A stretch of 64,000 nucleotides of DNA from positions 124,001 through 188,000 of the forward strand of contig NZ_JBAKHD010000003.1 in NCBI RefSeq assembly GCF_049065735.1, read 5' to 3'. A program made the position numbers and the translations under genes. Within the stretch, counting starts at the first letter, position 1. Each line of letters opens with the position of its first letter. Below, piece by piece: positions 32,269 to 40,283 of this stretch. The notes below the pieces were generated by a model. That model did no database searches. It saw nothing but the letters and a program-made list of their open reading frames with translations, and was not told the origin of the DNA. This stretch comes from Paramesorhizobium sp049065735. GTDB taxonomy: Bacteria; Pseudomonadota; Alphaproteobacteria; Rhizobiales; Rhizobiaceae.

Positions 32269-32532
32269 CTAAACCCGCGCCATCTCCAGAACCTGCTCTG
32301 GTAGATTCTCCCCGTGGGCGAATATGAGCTTAGGTTCATCATAATCGCCAGTATCTGGATCGCCTGTATTTGCGAAGGCGACCACCATGGGCTTTGTCGC
32401 CGCGAGCCGTTCGGCAGTCCGGCGCGCATGGCCCGCGTCCTTCGCGATAAACGGTGCGTCTGCCGATAGCTTGCCCCTGTCGCCCTTACGCGCGGTATAC
32501 GACTGCACCACGTATTGAGTGTTCATCCCCAT
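32269..32532 (-). CDS. Small unknown protein in immunity region
   Basis: 87 aa from ATG 32532 (AGGAGAGGGC upstream); the longer frame is rejected. Alpha/beta look with VVQSYTARKGDRGKLSADAP and a DEPKLIFAHGENLPEQVL end. No family is recognised. It stands between the repressor and a winged-helix gene on the opposite strand. Confidence 0.65.
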   Translation of the reverse strand: MGMNTQYVVQSYTARKGDRGKLSADAPFIAKDAGHARRTAERLAATKPMVVAFANTGDPDTGDYDEPKLIFAHGENLPEQVLEMARV

Positions 32533-32757
32533 ATTGCCCTCTCCTGTGTTCTCCTGATGTGCGTCATCCTGACTCACCGATGAGAACAAATCAAGAACTG
32601 AATGTTCCGGTTTGGTTAAGGCGAACGGCACCCCAGATGTAGCGCGCGCAGCCAGAACGAACCGCAAGAGAGCCTGTGGAAAAGTTTTGTTTCTGGTGCG
32701 TGGAAGCACACCCACCCTCCCCTCGTTTATTCCCCATTGCTGAAATGTTACCCAGCG

Positions 32758-33099
32758 TCATTTCTCTCGTCTAGCTGGTAAAGTGTCCATTTTGGACAGT
32801 TCGCCACATAGGCGCGAACCAATACGCTCAAGATCGCGGTAAAATAGTTTTGTCTCGGGAAACTCGATATCTGGGAGCCGGAGAACTGAGCGGCGACCGT
32901 TCTTCTCGATCCGGACCCGCCCTTGAGCTTCCAAAGAATGCACATGCCGGATGACAGATGTTCTCGGTATCTGGATGATATGGGCTATTTCCGACGCATT
33001 GACCGGCCTCCCCTCATACTCACCGAGCCGGATAGCCAGTTGGATAAGGGTTTCCTCTGCCGGCCTTTTCCGAGCAACGAAAAGGGTCCGGATATCCAT
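32758..33099 (-). CDS. Winged-helix transcriptional regulator
   Basis: 113 aa from ATG 33099 (upstream residues look non-native). VNASEIAHIIQIPRTSVIRH is a helix-turn-helix and the next VHSLEAQGRVRIEKNGRR is the wing, MarR/GntR-like. It is divergent from the RHH gene, with a large palindrome between them, so the two may compete at that site. Confidence 0.7.
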   Translation of the reverse strand: MDIRTLFVARKRPAEETLIQLAIRLGEYEGRPVNASEIAHIIQIPRTSVIRHVHSLEAQGRVRIEKNGRRSVLRLPDIEFPETKLFYRDLERIGSRLCGELSKMDTLPARREK

Positions 33100-33202
33100 C
33101 ACCATCCGGATAAGAGCGCATCGGGTTCGCCGGTCTCTGCTTCGCTCACTAGGCACCGGATATCATCTACAATTTCTCTGACATATCCTACGCATAGCAA
33201 GA

Positions 33203-33236
33203 AAATGGGACCACTTTGCGGAAAGTGGCCCCATTT
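33203..33236. promoter_or_regulatory. 15-4-15 inverted repeat upstream of the RHH gene
   Basis: AAATGGGACCACTTT-GCGG-AAAGTGGCCCCATTT, 14 of 15 positions complementary. It lies 8 bp before the RHH start codon and in the gap between divergent regulator genes. Arc-like RHH proteins bind palindromes of this type and are commonly autoregulated. It could also act as a hairpin in the RHH mRNA. Confidence 0.7.
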
Positions 33237-33244
33237 CGAGAGGT

Positions 33245-33547
33245 ATGCCTTTCTGCCATAAGATTGACATGCCCAAGCTGCGGAATCCCAAACCTAACCC
33301 CAAACAATTCAGGCTGCGTATGTCGCCGGAACTCGTGGCGATTCTCGATGATGCCAGGGGCGCAAAGAGCATGAACCAGCAGATCAATGAATGGCTCTGG
33401 AGCAAGGCGCAGGGCGATAATGCCGACCGGCTGGCCAATGCGCTCCGACCGGCACTTGCCTCATTGTCGGATGAAGAGTTTGAGGCATTCACGGCGAACA
33501 CCATTGCGGCCATCGAAATATTGACGAGAAGCAGAAAGCGTGCATAG
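33245..33547 (+). CDS. Arc-like ribbon-helix-helix regulator
   Basis: 100 aa from ATG 33245 (GAGAGGT upstream; ATG 33269 is also possible). PKQFRLRMSPELVAILDDAR followed by KSMNQQINEWL is the beta strand plus two helices of an Arc/MetJ-fold DNA-binding domain. A helical C-terminal extension may add oligomer contacts. It probably binds the adjacent inverted repeat. Confidence 0.8.
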   Translation: MPFCHKIDMPKLRNPKPNPKQFRLRMSPELVAILDDARGAKSMNQQINEWLWSKAQGDNADRLANALRPALASLSDEEFEAFTANTIAAIEILTRSRKRA

Positions 33548-33570
33548 CGCTATCCCTAGCGAGGGGCGCC

Positions 33571-33795
33571 ATGACACCAGCCACATTACAGCAATGCCTT
33601 GAAGATATGGGCTGGACGCCTGACATCTTGGCGCGGCAGTTGGGATGCCATGTGTCCATGGTCGATGCGTGGCTGGATGGCGACATTGGAATCCCGCCCA
33701 AGGCTGCGGCTTGGATAAACATCCTCGCAGAGTGCCATCGTGCGGCGGAAAGCGGAAAGCCGGTTTCGCTTAAGGGGAAATACGGGCCGATTTAG
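33571..33795 (+). CDS. Small HTH protein
   Basis: 74 aa. MTPATLQQCLEDMGWTPDIL then ARQLGCHVSMVDAWLDG gives the turn and recognition helix of an XRE-like fold, with IPPKAAAWINILAE after it. It resembles the 61-aa HTH at 23050 in layout. It follows the RHH gene and is probably co-transcribed with it. Confidence 0.7.
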   Translation: MTPATLQQCLEDMGWTPDILARQLGCHVSMVDAWLDGDIGIPPKAAAWINILAECHRAAESGKPVSLKGKYGPI

Positions 33796-34691
33796 ACCGG
33801 AGCGGCCTGTATATGGGCCGCTTTTTGAGGTGAGGCAAACGATTGTGCCATCTCGCTTTCCGGGGCGGGTATTTTCTGAAGCATAAACGTAATAACGCTC
33901 TGCGACATCCCGATAATAGATATGGCTTCTTCCAACTCTATCGAAACGTCCGGGTGCGCAAGCGGATTTCTATGAAGATCTTTAATTTGCTGTAGTGCGG
34001 ATATAACGTTTGGGTCGCCTATTTTACCCTGCTTCATCAAATGGAGGACGCCGCCCAAGCTTCGCTTGTCTTCAGGAATTTCTGCATCACCAGATAAAGC
34101 TGTATAATACCTTCTCAGCACGCTTTCCACGATTCGGAAGGTGTGGAAACCGCAGGCAGTCGGCAGTTCAAAAGCCAATGCCCTCGCCGCCTCTTGAACG
34201 TCAAGTTTTGCCTCGGGCACTTTCGTTACCAAATGAGCGGGGAAAATTGCTTCGCCATTCATCAAAAGCGTGTGTGTGTCGAAGCCTGCTTTCTGCGTGA
34301 CGAAATAGGAAGGGAAAACTCCCACCTCAGCAAGAAAGGCCGCTTTGAAAGTCTGATATGCTGTAGTTATCCCCGCGATTGCAAACTCATCCACCACTTC
34401 TGTCATTTGATGGCTTTGAAGCTGAAAGTGAAGACGGGCGGTCAATTGATCCCCGGCAACGCGGGAACTGCGAATGCTTGATGAGAAAAAGCTTCTATTG
34501 AGCAATTCGTCAAGAGCTTGATCGGCAACGAACATCGGAAATATTATGCTGCTTCTTGGGCCAGGGGCCAATTGAGATAACCCCTCCAGCCTCATCACCG
34601 TATCGAAAAGATATGGCATATAAATACGCTGCACAGCTGCCCCCTCCATTACGAATCTTGCGGCGATTATATCATCTTCCGCAGCGCCCAT
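33792..34691 (-). CDS. HEPN-like protein in the immunity region
   Basis: 299 aa, unknown N-terminal domain of about 170 residues. The C-terminal helical domain contains FHTFRIVESVLRRYYTALSG and LHRNPLAHPD with R241-x4-H246, the RNase motif spacing of HEPN domains. It is encoded against its neighbours in the lysogeny region, a typical place for prophage genes expressed in the lysogen. An abortive-infection or superinfection-exclusion role is plausible. The alternative is a DUF4145-like protein without RNase activity. Confidence 0.6.
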   Translation of the reverse strand: MGAAEDDIIAARFVMEGAAVQRIYMPYLFDTVMRLEGLSQLAPGPRSSIIFPMFVADQALDELLNRSFFSSSIRSSRVAGDQLTARLHFQLQSHQMTEVVDEFAIAGITTAYQTFKAAFLAEVGVFPSYFVTQKAGFDTHTLLMNGEAIFPAHLVTKVPEAKLDVQEAARALAFELPTACGFHTFRIVESVLRRYYTALSGDAEIPEDKRSLGGVLHLMKQGKIGDPNVISALQQIKDLHRNPLAHPDVSIELEEAISIIGMSQSVITFMLQKIPAPESEMAQSFASPQKAAHIQAAPV

Positions 34692-34762
34692 GCCAATCTC
34701 TCCCTCTCCGATTTTAGCACGAGACTGATTCTAGCACCGTCGCGCGGGGTGCGCAAAAATAA

Positions 34763-34815
34763 AGTAGGAGGTTTCCAACTTTCCTATTTACAAGTGGGAT
34801 TTTTCCTACTACATT
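34763..34815 (+). promoter_or_regulatory. Rightward early promoter with two repressor-operator-like sites
   Basis: TTTACA (34787-34792), 17 bp, TACATT (34810-34815). The spacer is occupied by AGTGGGA-TTTT-TCCTACT (34793-34810). A second site AGTAGGA-GGTT-TCCAACT lies at 34763-34780. Both match the operators at 31763-31828, so one repressor should control both early operons. It drives the recombination operon beginning at 34846. Confidence 0.8.
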
Positions 34816-34845
34816 CCTCCCATAACCACTTGGGAGACAGCCCCG

Positions 34846-35160
34846 ATGAACACCGCTTACCAAACCACCGTTGCAGGCATCGCCAACGCGCTGAATGGGC
34901 TGCTGGTTAAGCCGACTTCCGCCAAGCGCCCCGCGCCATCCATCCACACCGAAGCCCTGAAAAGAGCTTGGGCTGAATACCGCGAATGGGAAGCTATGTG
35001 GGAGAATGAATACGGCGAGAAGCGCACCCGCTTTCATCGCCCGCAGTTCGGCATGTTCTTGCGCAATGCCTATCAGTACTTCCGCATTTGCGCTCGTGGC
35101 CCCGTCTACATCACGGACAATGAGGCGCGCTTCATCGGCTCTGGCAGCAGGTGGCGGTGA
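34846..35160 (+). CDS. First gene of the rightward early operon, unknown
   Basis: 104 aa with ALKRAWAEYREWEAMWENEY, an aromatic charged helix, then HRPQFGMFLRNAYQYFRICA. No family is recognised. It is transcribed from the operator-controlled promoter about 30 bp upstream. Confidence 0.7.
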   Translation: MNTAYQTTVAGIANALNGLLVKPTSAKRPAPSIHTEALKRAWAEYREWEAMWENEYGEKRTRFHRPQFGMFLRNAYQYFRICARGPVYITDNEARFIGSGSRWR

Positions 35161-35162
35161 TC

Positions 35163-35255
35163 ATGATCCGCGCCTTTCTCATTGAGCTTCCCGCCTTCCT
35201 ATCCATGGCGGCATTCATCTTCACCTTTTCCCTGATTATCGGAGCATTGTCATGA
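35163..35255 (+). CDS. 30-aa membrane peptide
   Basis: Read from the gap: ATG 35163 to a TGA that overlaps the next ATG (ATGA at 35252-35255). The product starts MIRAFLIELPAFLSMAAFIF and is a single hydrophobic helix. The stop-start overlap and filling of the gap support a real gene; its function is unknown. Confidence 0.5.
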   Translation: MIRAFLIELPAFLSMAAFIFTFSLIIGALS

Positions 35256-35452
35256 TCGATTTCTATTTCCACGACGTGGAGTCAATCGAACTCGAACGTT
35301 CCTTTGTCGAGAACAGCAACTGCCGAAGGGTCCGCGTCCGCACCAAGGACGGACAGAATGCCATCTTCACCTTCTACGGGAAAACAGACGCTCTTGAAGC
35401 GCTCCCGAAGGCCGAGGATTTCGTAGCGCTCAAGCCGAGGATCGTGGCATGA
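35252..35452 (+). CDS. Small unknown early protein
   Basis: 66 aa, beta-rich (CRRVRVRTKDGQNAIFTFYG) and acidic at the start. Coupled by ATGA at both ends to the membrane peptide and ERF genes. It may accompany the recombination system; no family is recognised. Confidence 0.65.
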   Translation: MIDFYFHDVESIELERSFVENSNCRRVRVRTKDGQNAIFTFYGKTDALEALPKAEDFVALKPRIVA

Positions 35453-36198
35453 CCGCGCAAGCTCTTGATATCCAGCACACCGAAACTCAACCAGCGTCAT
35501 TCAGCGAAGTTCCCGCACCCTATTTGTCTCCGGACCAGATGGCTTACCAGTTGATCCGTAGCGGGGCCGACTTCCAGTCGGTGCGCGAGATGGTAGCCCT
35601 TGCAAAAGAGATTGCAACCGATAAGGCACGAAATGCCTTCAATGAGGCTGTTGCGCTGGCAAAGGCTGAAATCCCTGTCATTTCCAAGAATGCCAAGGGT
35701 CACAATAACAAAACATATGCGAACTTTGCCGCATATGCCGCTGTGGTTGATCCGATCATTGCAAAGCACGGCCTTCGTTACCGCTTCAAAACAGAGCAGG
35801 CGGACCGCATTACGGTCACATGCGTTCTGTCCCACAAGGACGGTCATTCCGAAGAAAACAGCCTTTCAGGCCCCACGGATACTAGCGGAAACAAGAATGC
35901 CATTCAGGCAATTGGTTCGACGCTGACATATTTGCAGCGCTACACGCTCATTCAGGCGCTAGGGCTGGCTGCGTCAGACGATGATGACGGCCAATCGCAC
36001 GATAGGCCGCAGGCAGAGCCAGAGCGCATCACCGCCGAGCAGCTGCAAACCATCCGCCGGCTGATCGAGGAGACCGAAACCGATATCGTGAAGTTTTGCG
36101 AACTCGGCGGCATTGAGGCTTTGCCTGATATGCTGGCGAAGGATTTCCCCGATGCCGTCCGTCTCCTTGAGCAGAAGAAGAAAAGGAAGGCGAAATGA
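35449..36198 (+). CDS. erf: ERF-family single-strand annealing protein
   Basis: 249 aa. VALAKAEIPVISKNAKGHNN, then KTYANFAAYAAVVDPIIAKH and GSTLTYLQRYTLIQALGLA, are the classic ERF signatures. It anneals complementary single strands during phage recombination and concatemer formation. The exonuclease gene follows with an ATGA overlap, giving a complete annealase-exonuclease pair. Confidence 0.92.
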   Translation: MTAQALDIQHTETQPASFSEVPAPYLSPDQMAYQLIRSGADFQSVREMVALAKEIATDKARNAFNEAVALAKAEIPVISKNAKGHNNKTYANFAAYAAVVDPIIAKHGLRYRFKTEQADRITVTCVLSHKDGHSEENSLSGPTDTSGNKNAIQAIGSTLTYLQRYTLIQALGLAASDDDDGQSHDRPQAEPERITAEQLQTIRRLIEETETDIVKFCELGGIEALPDMLAKDFPDAVRLLEQKKKRKAK

Positions 36199-36815
36199 TC
36201 CAGGTATTCAGCATGGATCAAGGCGGCGACGAGTGGCTCCAAGCTCGCCTTGGCATTCCTACCGCTTCGAAGTTCGCCACCGTCATGGCGAAAGGCGAAG
36301 GCAAGATACGCTCCGAGTATATGCGGAAGCTTGCCGGGGAGATCATTACCGGAGAACCGGCTGAGACATTCTCGACCGCTCACATGGAGCGCGGGAAGAT
36401 GATGGAGGATGAGGCGCGCCGGACTTACGCCTTCATCCATGACGTTGAGCCGGAACAGGTAGGGTTCATCCGCAACGGTTCGAAGGGCGCAAGCCCGGAT
36501 AGCCTGATCGGAGAAAATGGCGGCTTGGAGATCAAAACCGCGCTGCCCCACATCCAGATCGACCGTCTTGAGCGCGACCGCCTGCCGCCGGAGCATAAAG
36601 CCCAGGTACAAGGCAACCTCTGGGTTTCGGAGCGCGAATGGTGGGATTTCGTCTCCTACTGGCCGCGCCTGCCGATGCTTTGCGTCCGCGTCTACCGCGA
36701 CGAGGAATATATCAAAACACTCTCAGATGAAATCGACCGCTTCAACGACGAGTTGGCGGCCTTGGTCGAGCGCATCTGTGCCTACGGGCAAGACCCCCGG
36801 AAGGAGGCTGCATGA
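36195..36815 (+). CDS. YqaJ/lambda-type recombination exonuclease
   Basis: 206 aa. GDEWLQARLGIPTASKFATV, then MERGKMMEDEARRTYAF, SPDSLIGENGGLEIKTALP with the catalytic D-x-x-x-E-x-K elements, and HKAQVQGNLWVSEREWWDF. It is a metal-dependent 5'-3' exonuclease that makes ssDNA for the ERF annealase. Full length and intact motifs. Confidence 0.9.
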   Translation: MIQVFSMDQGGDEWLQARLGIPTASKFATVMAKGEGKIRSEYMRKLAGEIITGEPAETFSTAHMERGKMMEDEARRTYAFIHDVEPEQVGFIRNGSKGASPDSLIGENGGLEIKTALPHIQIDRLERDRLPPEHKAQVQGNLWVSEREWWDFVSYWPRLPMLCVRVYRDEEYIKTLSDEIDRFNDELAALVERICAYGQDPRKEAA

Positions 36816-37270
36816 CCACGCGCGTCATTGAAACCCCATGGGATCGGCAGTTGCTGTTCAAATACATTGAGCAGCAGAAAGGCCCGATCACCGTCACCAT
36901 CACGAAAGGCAAGCATCGCACAACGGACCAGAACCGGTTGCAGCGCCTTTGGGTGAAGGAAATCGCAGAGCAGAGGTGCGAGCCAACCGAGGACGTGCGC
37001 GCCTATTGCAAGCTCCACATCGGCATTCCGATCCTTCGCAACGAGAACGAGGGGTTCCGGGCCGAATACGACGCTGTAATCCGCCCGCTTCCCTATGAAA
37101 CAAAGCTGCGCATGATGAAAGTGCCGCTTGATTGGGCTGTGACGCGCCTCATGACCACGAAGCAGCTTACGGCCTATCTGGACGAGGTGCACCGCACATT
37201 TTCCGAGCAAGGCATTGTTCTCACCAATCCCGAAGATCGACGCTGGGAAACCGCGAGGGCCGCAGCATGA
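36812..37270 (+). CDS. ninB: NinB-family recombination protein
   Basis: 152 aa. Typical NinB features: VTITKGKHRTTDQNRLQRLW, CKLHIGIPILR, and a C-terminal MTTKQLTAYLDEVHRTFSEQ. NinB (lambda Orf) is a recombination mediator that supplies RecFOR-like function. It is linked by ATGA overlap after the exonuclease. Confidence 0.88.
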   Translation: MTTRVIETPWDRQLLFKYIEQQKGPITVTITKGKHRTTDQNRLQRLWVKEIAEQRCEPTEDVRAYCKLHIGIPILRNENEGFRAEYDAVIRPLPYETKLRMMKVPLDWAVTRLMTTKQLTAYLDEVHRTFSEQGIVLTNPEDRRWETARAAA

Positions 37271-37476
37271 ACGCCCTCACCCGTATCGACCTATCAAACC
37301 ACATCAAAGCCATGCCGCCTAAATCCCGTGGCCGACGCCCGCTTGAGAGGTTCGTCAAGCAGCTCACCAACGAAGAGCTTTTGGACTGGATCATCCATCG
37401 CGAATGCGTCGATGAGCTGGAGCGCGTTCTGTCCTGCACCGATTTCTCGGAGGCGCACGACGATGGCGCGCATTGA
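37267..37476 (+). CDS. Small unknown protein between NinB and HNH
   Basis: 69 aa from ATG 37267 (ATGA overlap). Basic N-terminus (PPKSRGRRPLERFVKQL) then an acidic helix with EELLDWIIHRECVDELE. No family is recognised. It overlaps the HNH gene by 14 bp. Confidence 0.65.
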   Translation: MNALTRIDLSNHIKAMPPKSRGRRPLERFVKQLTNEELLDWIIHRECVDELERVLSCTDFSEAHDDGAH

Positions 37477-37849
37477 ATTTCCTCGGAAGGTAAAGGCTCA
37501 GATCATCGCCCGAGCCAACGGCAAATGCGAAAAGTGCGGCGCAAAGCTCAAGACAGGCGAAGGAGAGGTAGATCATATCCTCCCCTGCGCTCTGGGTGGC
37601 GAGGCGACCGTTGCCAATGGCCGGCTTATTTGCCGCGTTTGCCATGCGGAGAAAACGGCGAACGACATTCGCACGATCCGCAAGGCAGACCGGCAGCGTG
37701 ACAAGCGCGACGGTGCTATCCGCCCGAAAGGCACCCTCAAGAGCCAAGGCTTTCCCTCGTCCGGCAAAGCTCCGCGCATCGATAAGTCAGCCATCCCCTC
37801 TCTTCCCCGCCAGAGCCTTTACAGGCCGGTACAGGAGCAACGCACATGA
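37463..37849 (+). CDS. HNH endonuclease
   Basis: 128 aa from ATG 37463. NGKCEKCGAKLKTGEGEVDH, then NGRLICRVCHAEKTAND, gives two CxxC pairs and the D-H...N...H HNH active site. The C-terminus is basic and disordered. In this early position it may nick DNA during recombination or packaging. Confidence 0.88.
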   Translation: MARIEFPRKVKAQIIARANGKCEKCGAKLKTGEGEVDHILPCALGGEATVANGRLICRVCHAEKTANDIRTIRKADRQRDKRDGAIRPKGTLKSQGFPSSGKAPRIDKSAIPSLPRQSLYRPVQEQRT

Positions 37850-38160
37850 GCGAAGCAGCAAACCACACGCCGGGACCGTGGAAGATCGAGCATCCCGACG
37901 AGAGGACCCAACGCATCTGGATCAACGCAGAGACCAACGCAGGCATCGCAATGATCGAGCCGTGTGATTATGGCGATGGCCTAGGCGAGCGGTTGATCGA
38001 TGAGGACTACGCCAACGCCTGCATAATCGCCGCCGCGCCCGATCTGCTGGCCGCGCTGCGATATGCCCGCAATCTCACCGGCCCGGACGAAATCATTGAC
38101 GCAGCCATCGCCAAGGCCGAAGGCCGCTCCACCGAGGGAGACTCCCATGCCAACGCTTAA
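37846..38160 (+). CDS. Conserved phage protein (HTPGPW ... AAAPDLLAAL)
   Basis: 104 aa. The HTPGPWKIEHPD start and DYANACIIAAAPDLLAALR end define a very common small phage family of unknown function. ATGA overlap with the HNH gene and 14-bp overlap with the next. Confidence 0.8.
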   Translation: MSEAANHTPGPWKIEHPDERTQRIWINAETNAGIAMIEPCDYGDGLGERLIDEDYANACIIAAAPDLLAALRYARNLTGPDEIIDAAIAKAEGRSTEGDSHANA

Positions 38161-38428
38161 CCCCGACACGGCGGCAATCCCCGAGGAGATCAAGAGGGAG
38201 GCGCAAACGGTGTGCGCGCCATCCTACAGCGGCGCAACGCGCGTGGACGACGCGCAGCATGTGCTGGATGTAGCCCGCGCCCTCATGGCCCGAGACCAGC
38301 GCGCGGCGCGGAAGGTCAGTTCCCTTCCATGGCACGTAAAAGTCTCCAAGCATCATGTGCGCGCCCGGAGATCAGACGAGTACGCCGCCGCCATCCTCAC
38401 CTACGGAGGCGACGATGCAGACGCTTAA
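38147..38428 (+). CDS. Small unknown protein
   Basis: 93 aa from ATG 38147, 14 bp inside the previous gene. Helical, with DDAQHVLDVARALMARDQRA and a basic VKVSKHHVRARRS. No family is recognised. Confidence 0.6.
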   Translation: MPTLNPDTAAIPEEIKREAQTVCAPSYSGATRVDDAQHVLDVARALMARDQRAARKVSSLPWHVKVSKHHVRARRSDEYAAAILTYGGDDADA

Positions 38429-38720
38429 TCGGTTTGAGGATGTGGTAGACGCCACGCGAAAGATGATCCTTGCATTCCGGCGTCACCACATGAAGCCGCC
38501 AGCAGCCATCCTGCTTTCAGATAAGCAGGATGCTTTCGCGATTATACACGACATGCGGCTCACATCGCCCGAGTACGTGATTGACCCATCCGTTATGTCC
38601 GCATCGAACGTTGTCGAGTTCGACGGCAAGCCGTGCGGCACGATGGAGATTTGCGGCGTCAAATTCTATTGGCCTCTCCAACCACTCGCGGACAAACAGG
38701 GAGGGTATCACTATGGCTGA
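38415..38720 (+). CDS. Small unknown protein
   Basis: 101 aa from ATG 38415. FRRHHMKPPAAILLSDKQDA then a mixed alpha/beta end with CGVKFYWPLQPLADKQG. No family is recognised; it overlaps both neighbours. Confidence 0.65.
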   Translation: MQTLNRFEDVVDATRKMILAFRRHHMKPPAAILLSDKQDAFAIIHDMRLTSPEYVIDPSVMSASNVVEFDGKPCGTMEICGVKFYWPLQPLADKQGGYHYG

Positions 38721-39855
38721 TCAAAATTCCCCGCTCGCCTCCCCCACATCAACGCCGGTTGCCGCGATCCGACAACAGGCGCTCGAAGAGGCAGCGCGGT
38801 ATCATGATGATCTTGCCGCGCAACACGAAGCCTTCCGAGAGGACGATGCAGGCACGGCAGTCGAATTCCACGGTCGTCAAGCAAGAGCGCATATCCGATA
38901 TGCCGCTGACATCCGCGCGCTGAAATCAACGCCGGTTGCCGAGGAAGATAAGACCATGGAGGAAGACGACGACACATGCACAGCCTGCCACGGTACGGGC
39001 TGGTACGAAAGCATGGAGCGGTACTGCGACTGCGCCGACGGCATTTCATCGAGTGGCCGGTCTAGCCGCGACTACGGCCTCGAAGAAGCAGCGCGCTATC
39101 ACGAGGAAGAGGCCGAATATTACGAAGCCCGGAGAGGCGACAAGGACGGCATACCCTTTCCCATCGTAGCCGGTTGGCATCGGCTCAATGCGGAGCGGCT
39201 CCGCTCTCGGAAATCAACGCCGGTTGCCGATATCCCCGCGCCCGCAGACAAGGGGCTGGTGACGGTGGCGTGGGAGCGTGAAGATCCGCAATACGGCTGG
39301 GGCCTTGCCAACCCTGCCCTCCTGGGGACTTATCGTGAGCGCGGAACACCTATCCGCGCCCTCACGCCCCAAGCCGACGCCGAGCGCGAGATAGCGGCGC
39401 GGGATGAGCGGATGGCGGTAATTAGGGGAGCGAGAAACTACTGGCGCGAGCGCGCCGAAACCGCCGAAGGCCGCGTGAAGGAGCAGGACGCGGAGATCGA
39501 AAACGCCCGCAACCACGTGGCCGAGCTTGAAATGGAGCGCGATCAGCATCTTGCGCGGATCGGGGAGCTTGAGGAGCAGAACGCGGCGATAAATGGCCGT
39601 GCCGATGACGTCGAGCGGCAAATAAACGACATCAAAGCCAAATTCGCCGCTCTGCGCGAGGAGGCTTTGCGGATCGTAAATGCATGTGAGAGCCGGATTG
39701 TCGGCCTCTATCGGGGGATAACGCCCCACGCGAACTATGACGACGAACTGACTATCAATGGCCATGTGAGCGGCAATCGAACCGCCGACCAGGACGAAGT
39801 TGTCCGCGCCGCCCGCGACTTCTGCAAGAAATTGGAGGGCGGCGATAATGGCTAG
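38713..39855 (+). CDS. Repeat-containing protein with DnaJ-like zinc motif and coiled coil
   Basis: 380 aa from ATG 38713. Two copies of a unit starting LEEAARYHDDLAAQ / LEEAARYHEEEAEY and ending KSTPVA, with a third STPVA before the first. Between them is CTACHGTGWYESMERYCDCA, half of a DnaJ-type zinc knuckle (CxxCHGTG ... CxC). The second half is a Glu/Arg-rich coiled coil. It looks assembled by internal duplication. Function unknown. Confidence 0.7.
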   Translation: MADQNSPLASPTSTPVAAIRQQALEEAARYHDDLAAQHEAFREDDAGTAVEFHGRQARAHIRYAADIRALKSTPVAEEDKTMEEDDDTCTACHGTGWYESMERYCDCADGISSSGRSSRDYGLEEAARYHEEEAEYYEARRGDKDGIPFPIVAGWHRLNAERLRSRKSTPVADIPAPADKGLVTVAWEREDPQYGWGLANPALLGTYRERGTPIRALTPQADAEREIAARDERMAVIRGARNYWRERAETAEGRVKEQDAEIENARNHVAELEMERDQHLARIGELEEQNAAINGRADDVERQINDIKAKFAALREEALRIVNACESRIVGLYRGITPHANYDDELTINGHVSGNRTADQDEVVRAARDFCKKLEGGDNG

Positions 39856-40078
39856 GCGAACACTTGTTGCTCTGACGGATGCGCAAATCGGCGTGCTCAA
39901 TCGGGTTTTCAAAACGTTCGAGGAGGATGGAGATGGCCTCCCCGAGCACGACCCGGCAATCCGCCACATCGAGAATATCAAGCGTCAGATACGGCGCGAA
40001 TACACACCATCCGAGCGCACGGCAATTTTTGAAGAGGCGGTGCGCATTTCGAAGGAGGCCCACAATGCCGGCAAATGA
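39848..40078 (+). CDS. Small unknown protein
   Basis: 76 aa from ATG 39848. RTLVALTDAQIGVLNRVFKT and a charged helical rest. ATGGCTAG junction overlap of 8 bp with the coiled-coil gene and 14 bp with the next. No family is recognised. Confidence 0.6.
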   Translation: MARRTLVALTDAQIGVLNRVFKTFEEDGDGLPEHDPAIRHIENIKRQIRREYTPSERTAIFEEAVRISKEAHNAGK

Positions 40079-40283
40079 CAAGGCCGTTAAATCCAATCTC
40101 TTGCCGCATGGGTACAGCCTGGATCAGGACGACGACGGCGATTGGATATTGTCGCCACCCGAGAGTGTCACGATTTTCAGCGCGCCTGGCGAAGGTTTGC
40201 TCATAGGACAGTGCGACCGCAACACAGCGTTGATGGACGCGCTCGATCACTTGGCAACGGTAGGAGTCCCCCGATGCAGGTAA
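40065..40283 (+). CDS. Small unknown protein sharing its 5' end with the next gene
   Basis: 72 aa from ATG 40065. A beta-rich centre (DDDGDWILSPPESVTIFSAP). Its codons for NDKAV lie in a 16-nt stretch repeated at the start of the next gene (40073 and 40282). Overlaps both neighbours. Confidence 0.6.
   Translation: MPANDKAVKSNLLPHGYSLDQDDDGDWILSPPESVTIFSAPGEGLLIGQCDRNTALMDALDHLATVGVPRCR

Noticed and set aside
32235..32683. DnaA-box-like nonamers TTATCCACG (32235) and TGTGGAAAA (32675) as a phage origin
   Set aside because: Only two one-mismatch boxes 430 bp apart, no AT-rich unwinding stretch; not enough to call an origin.
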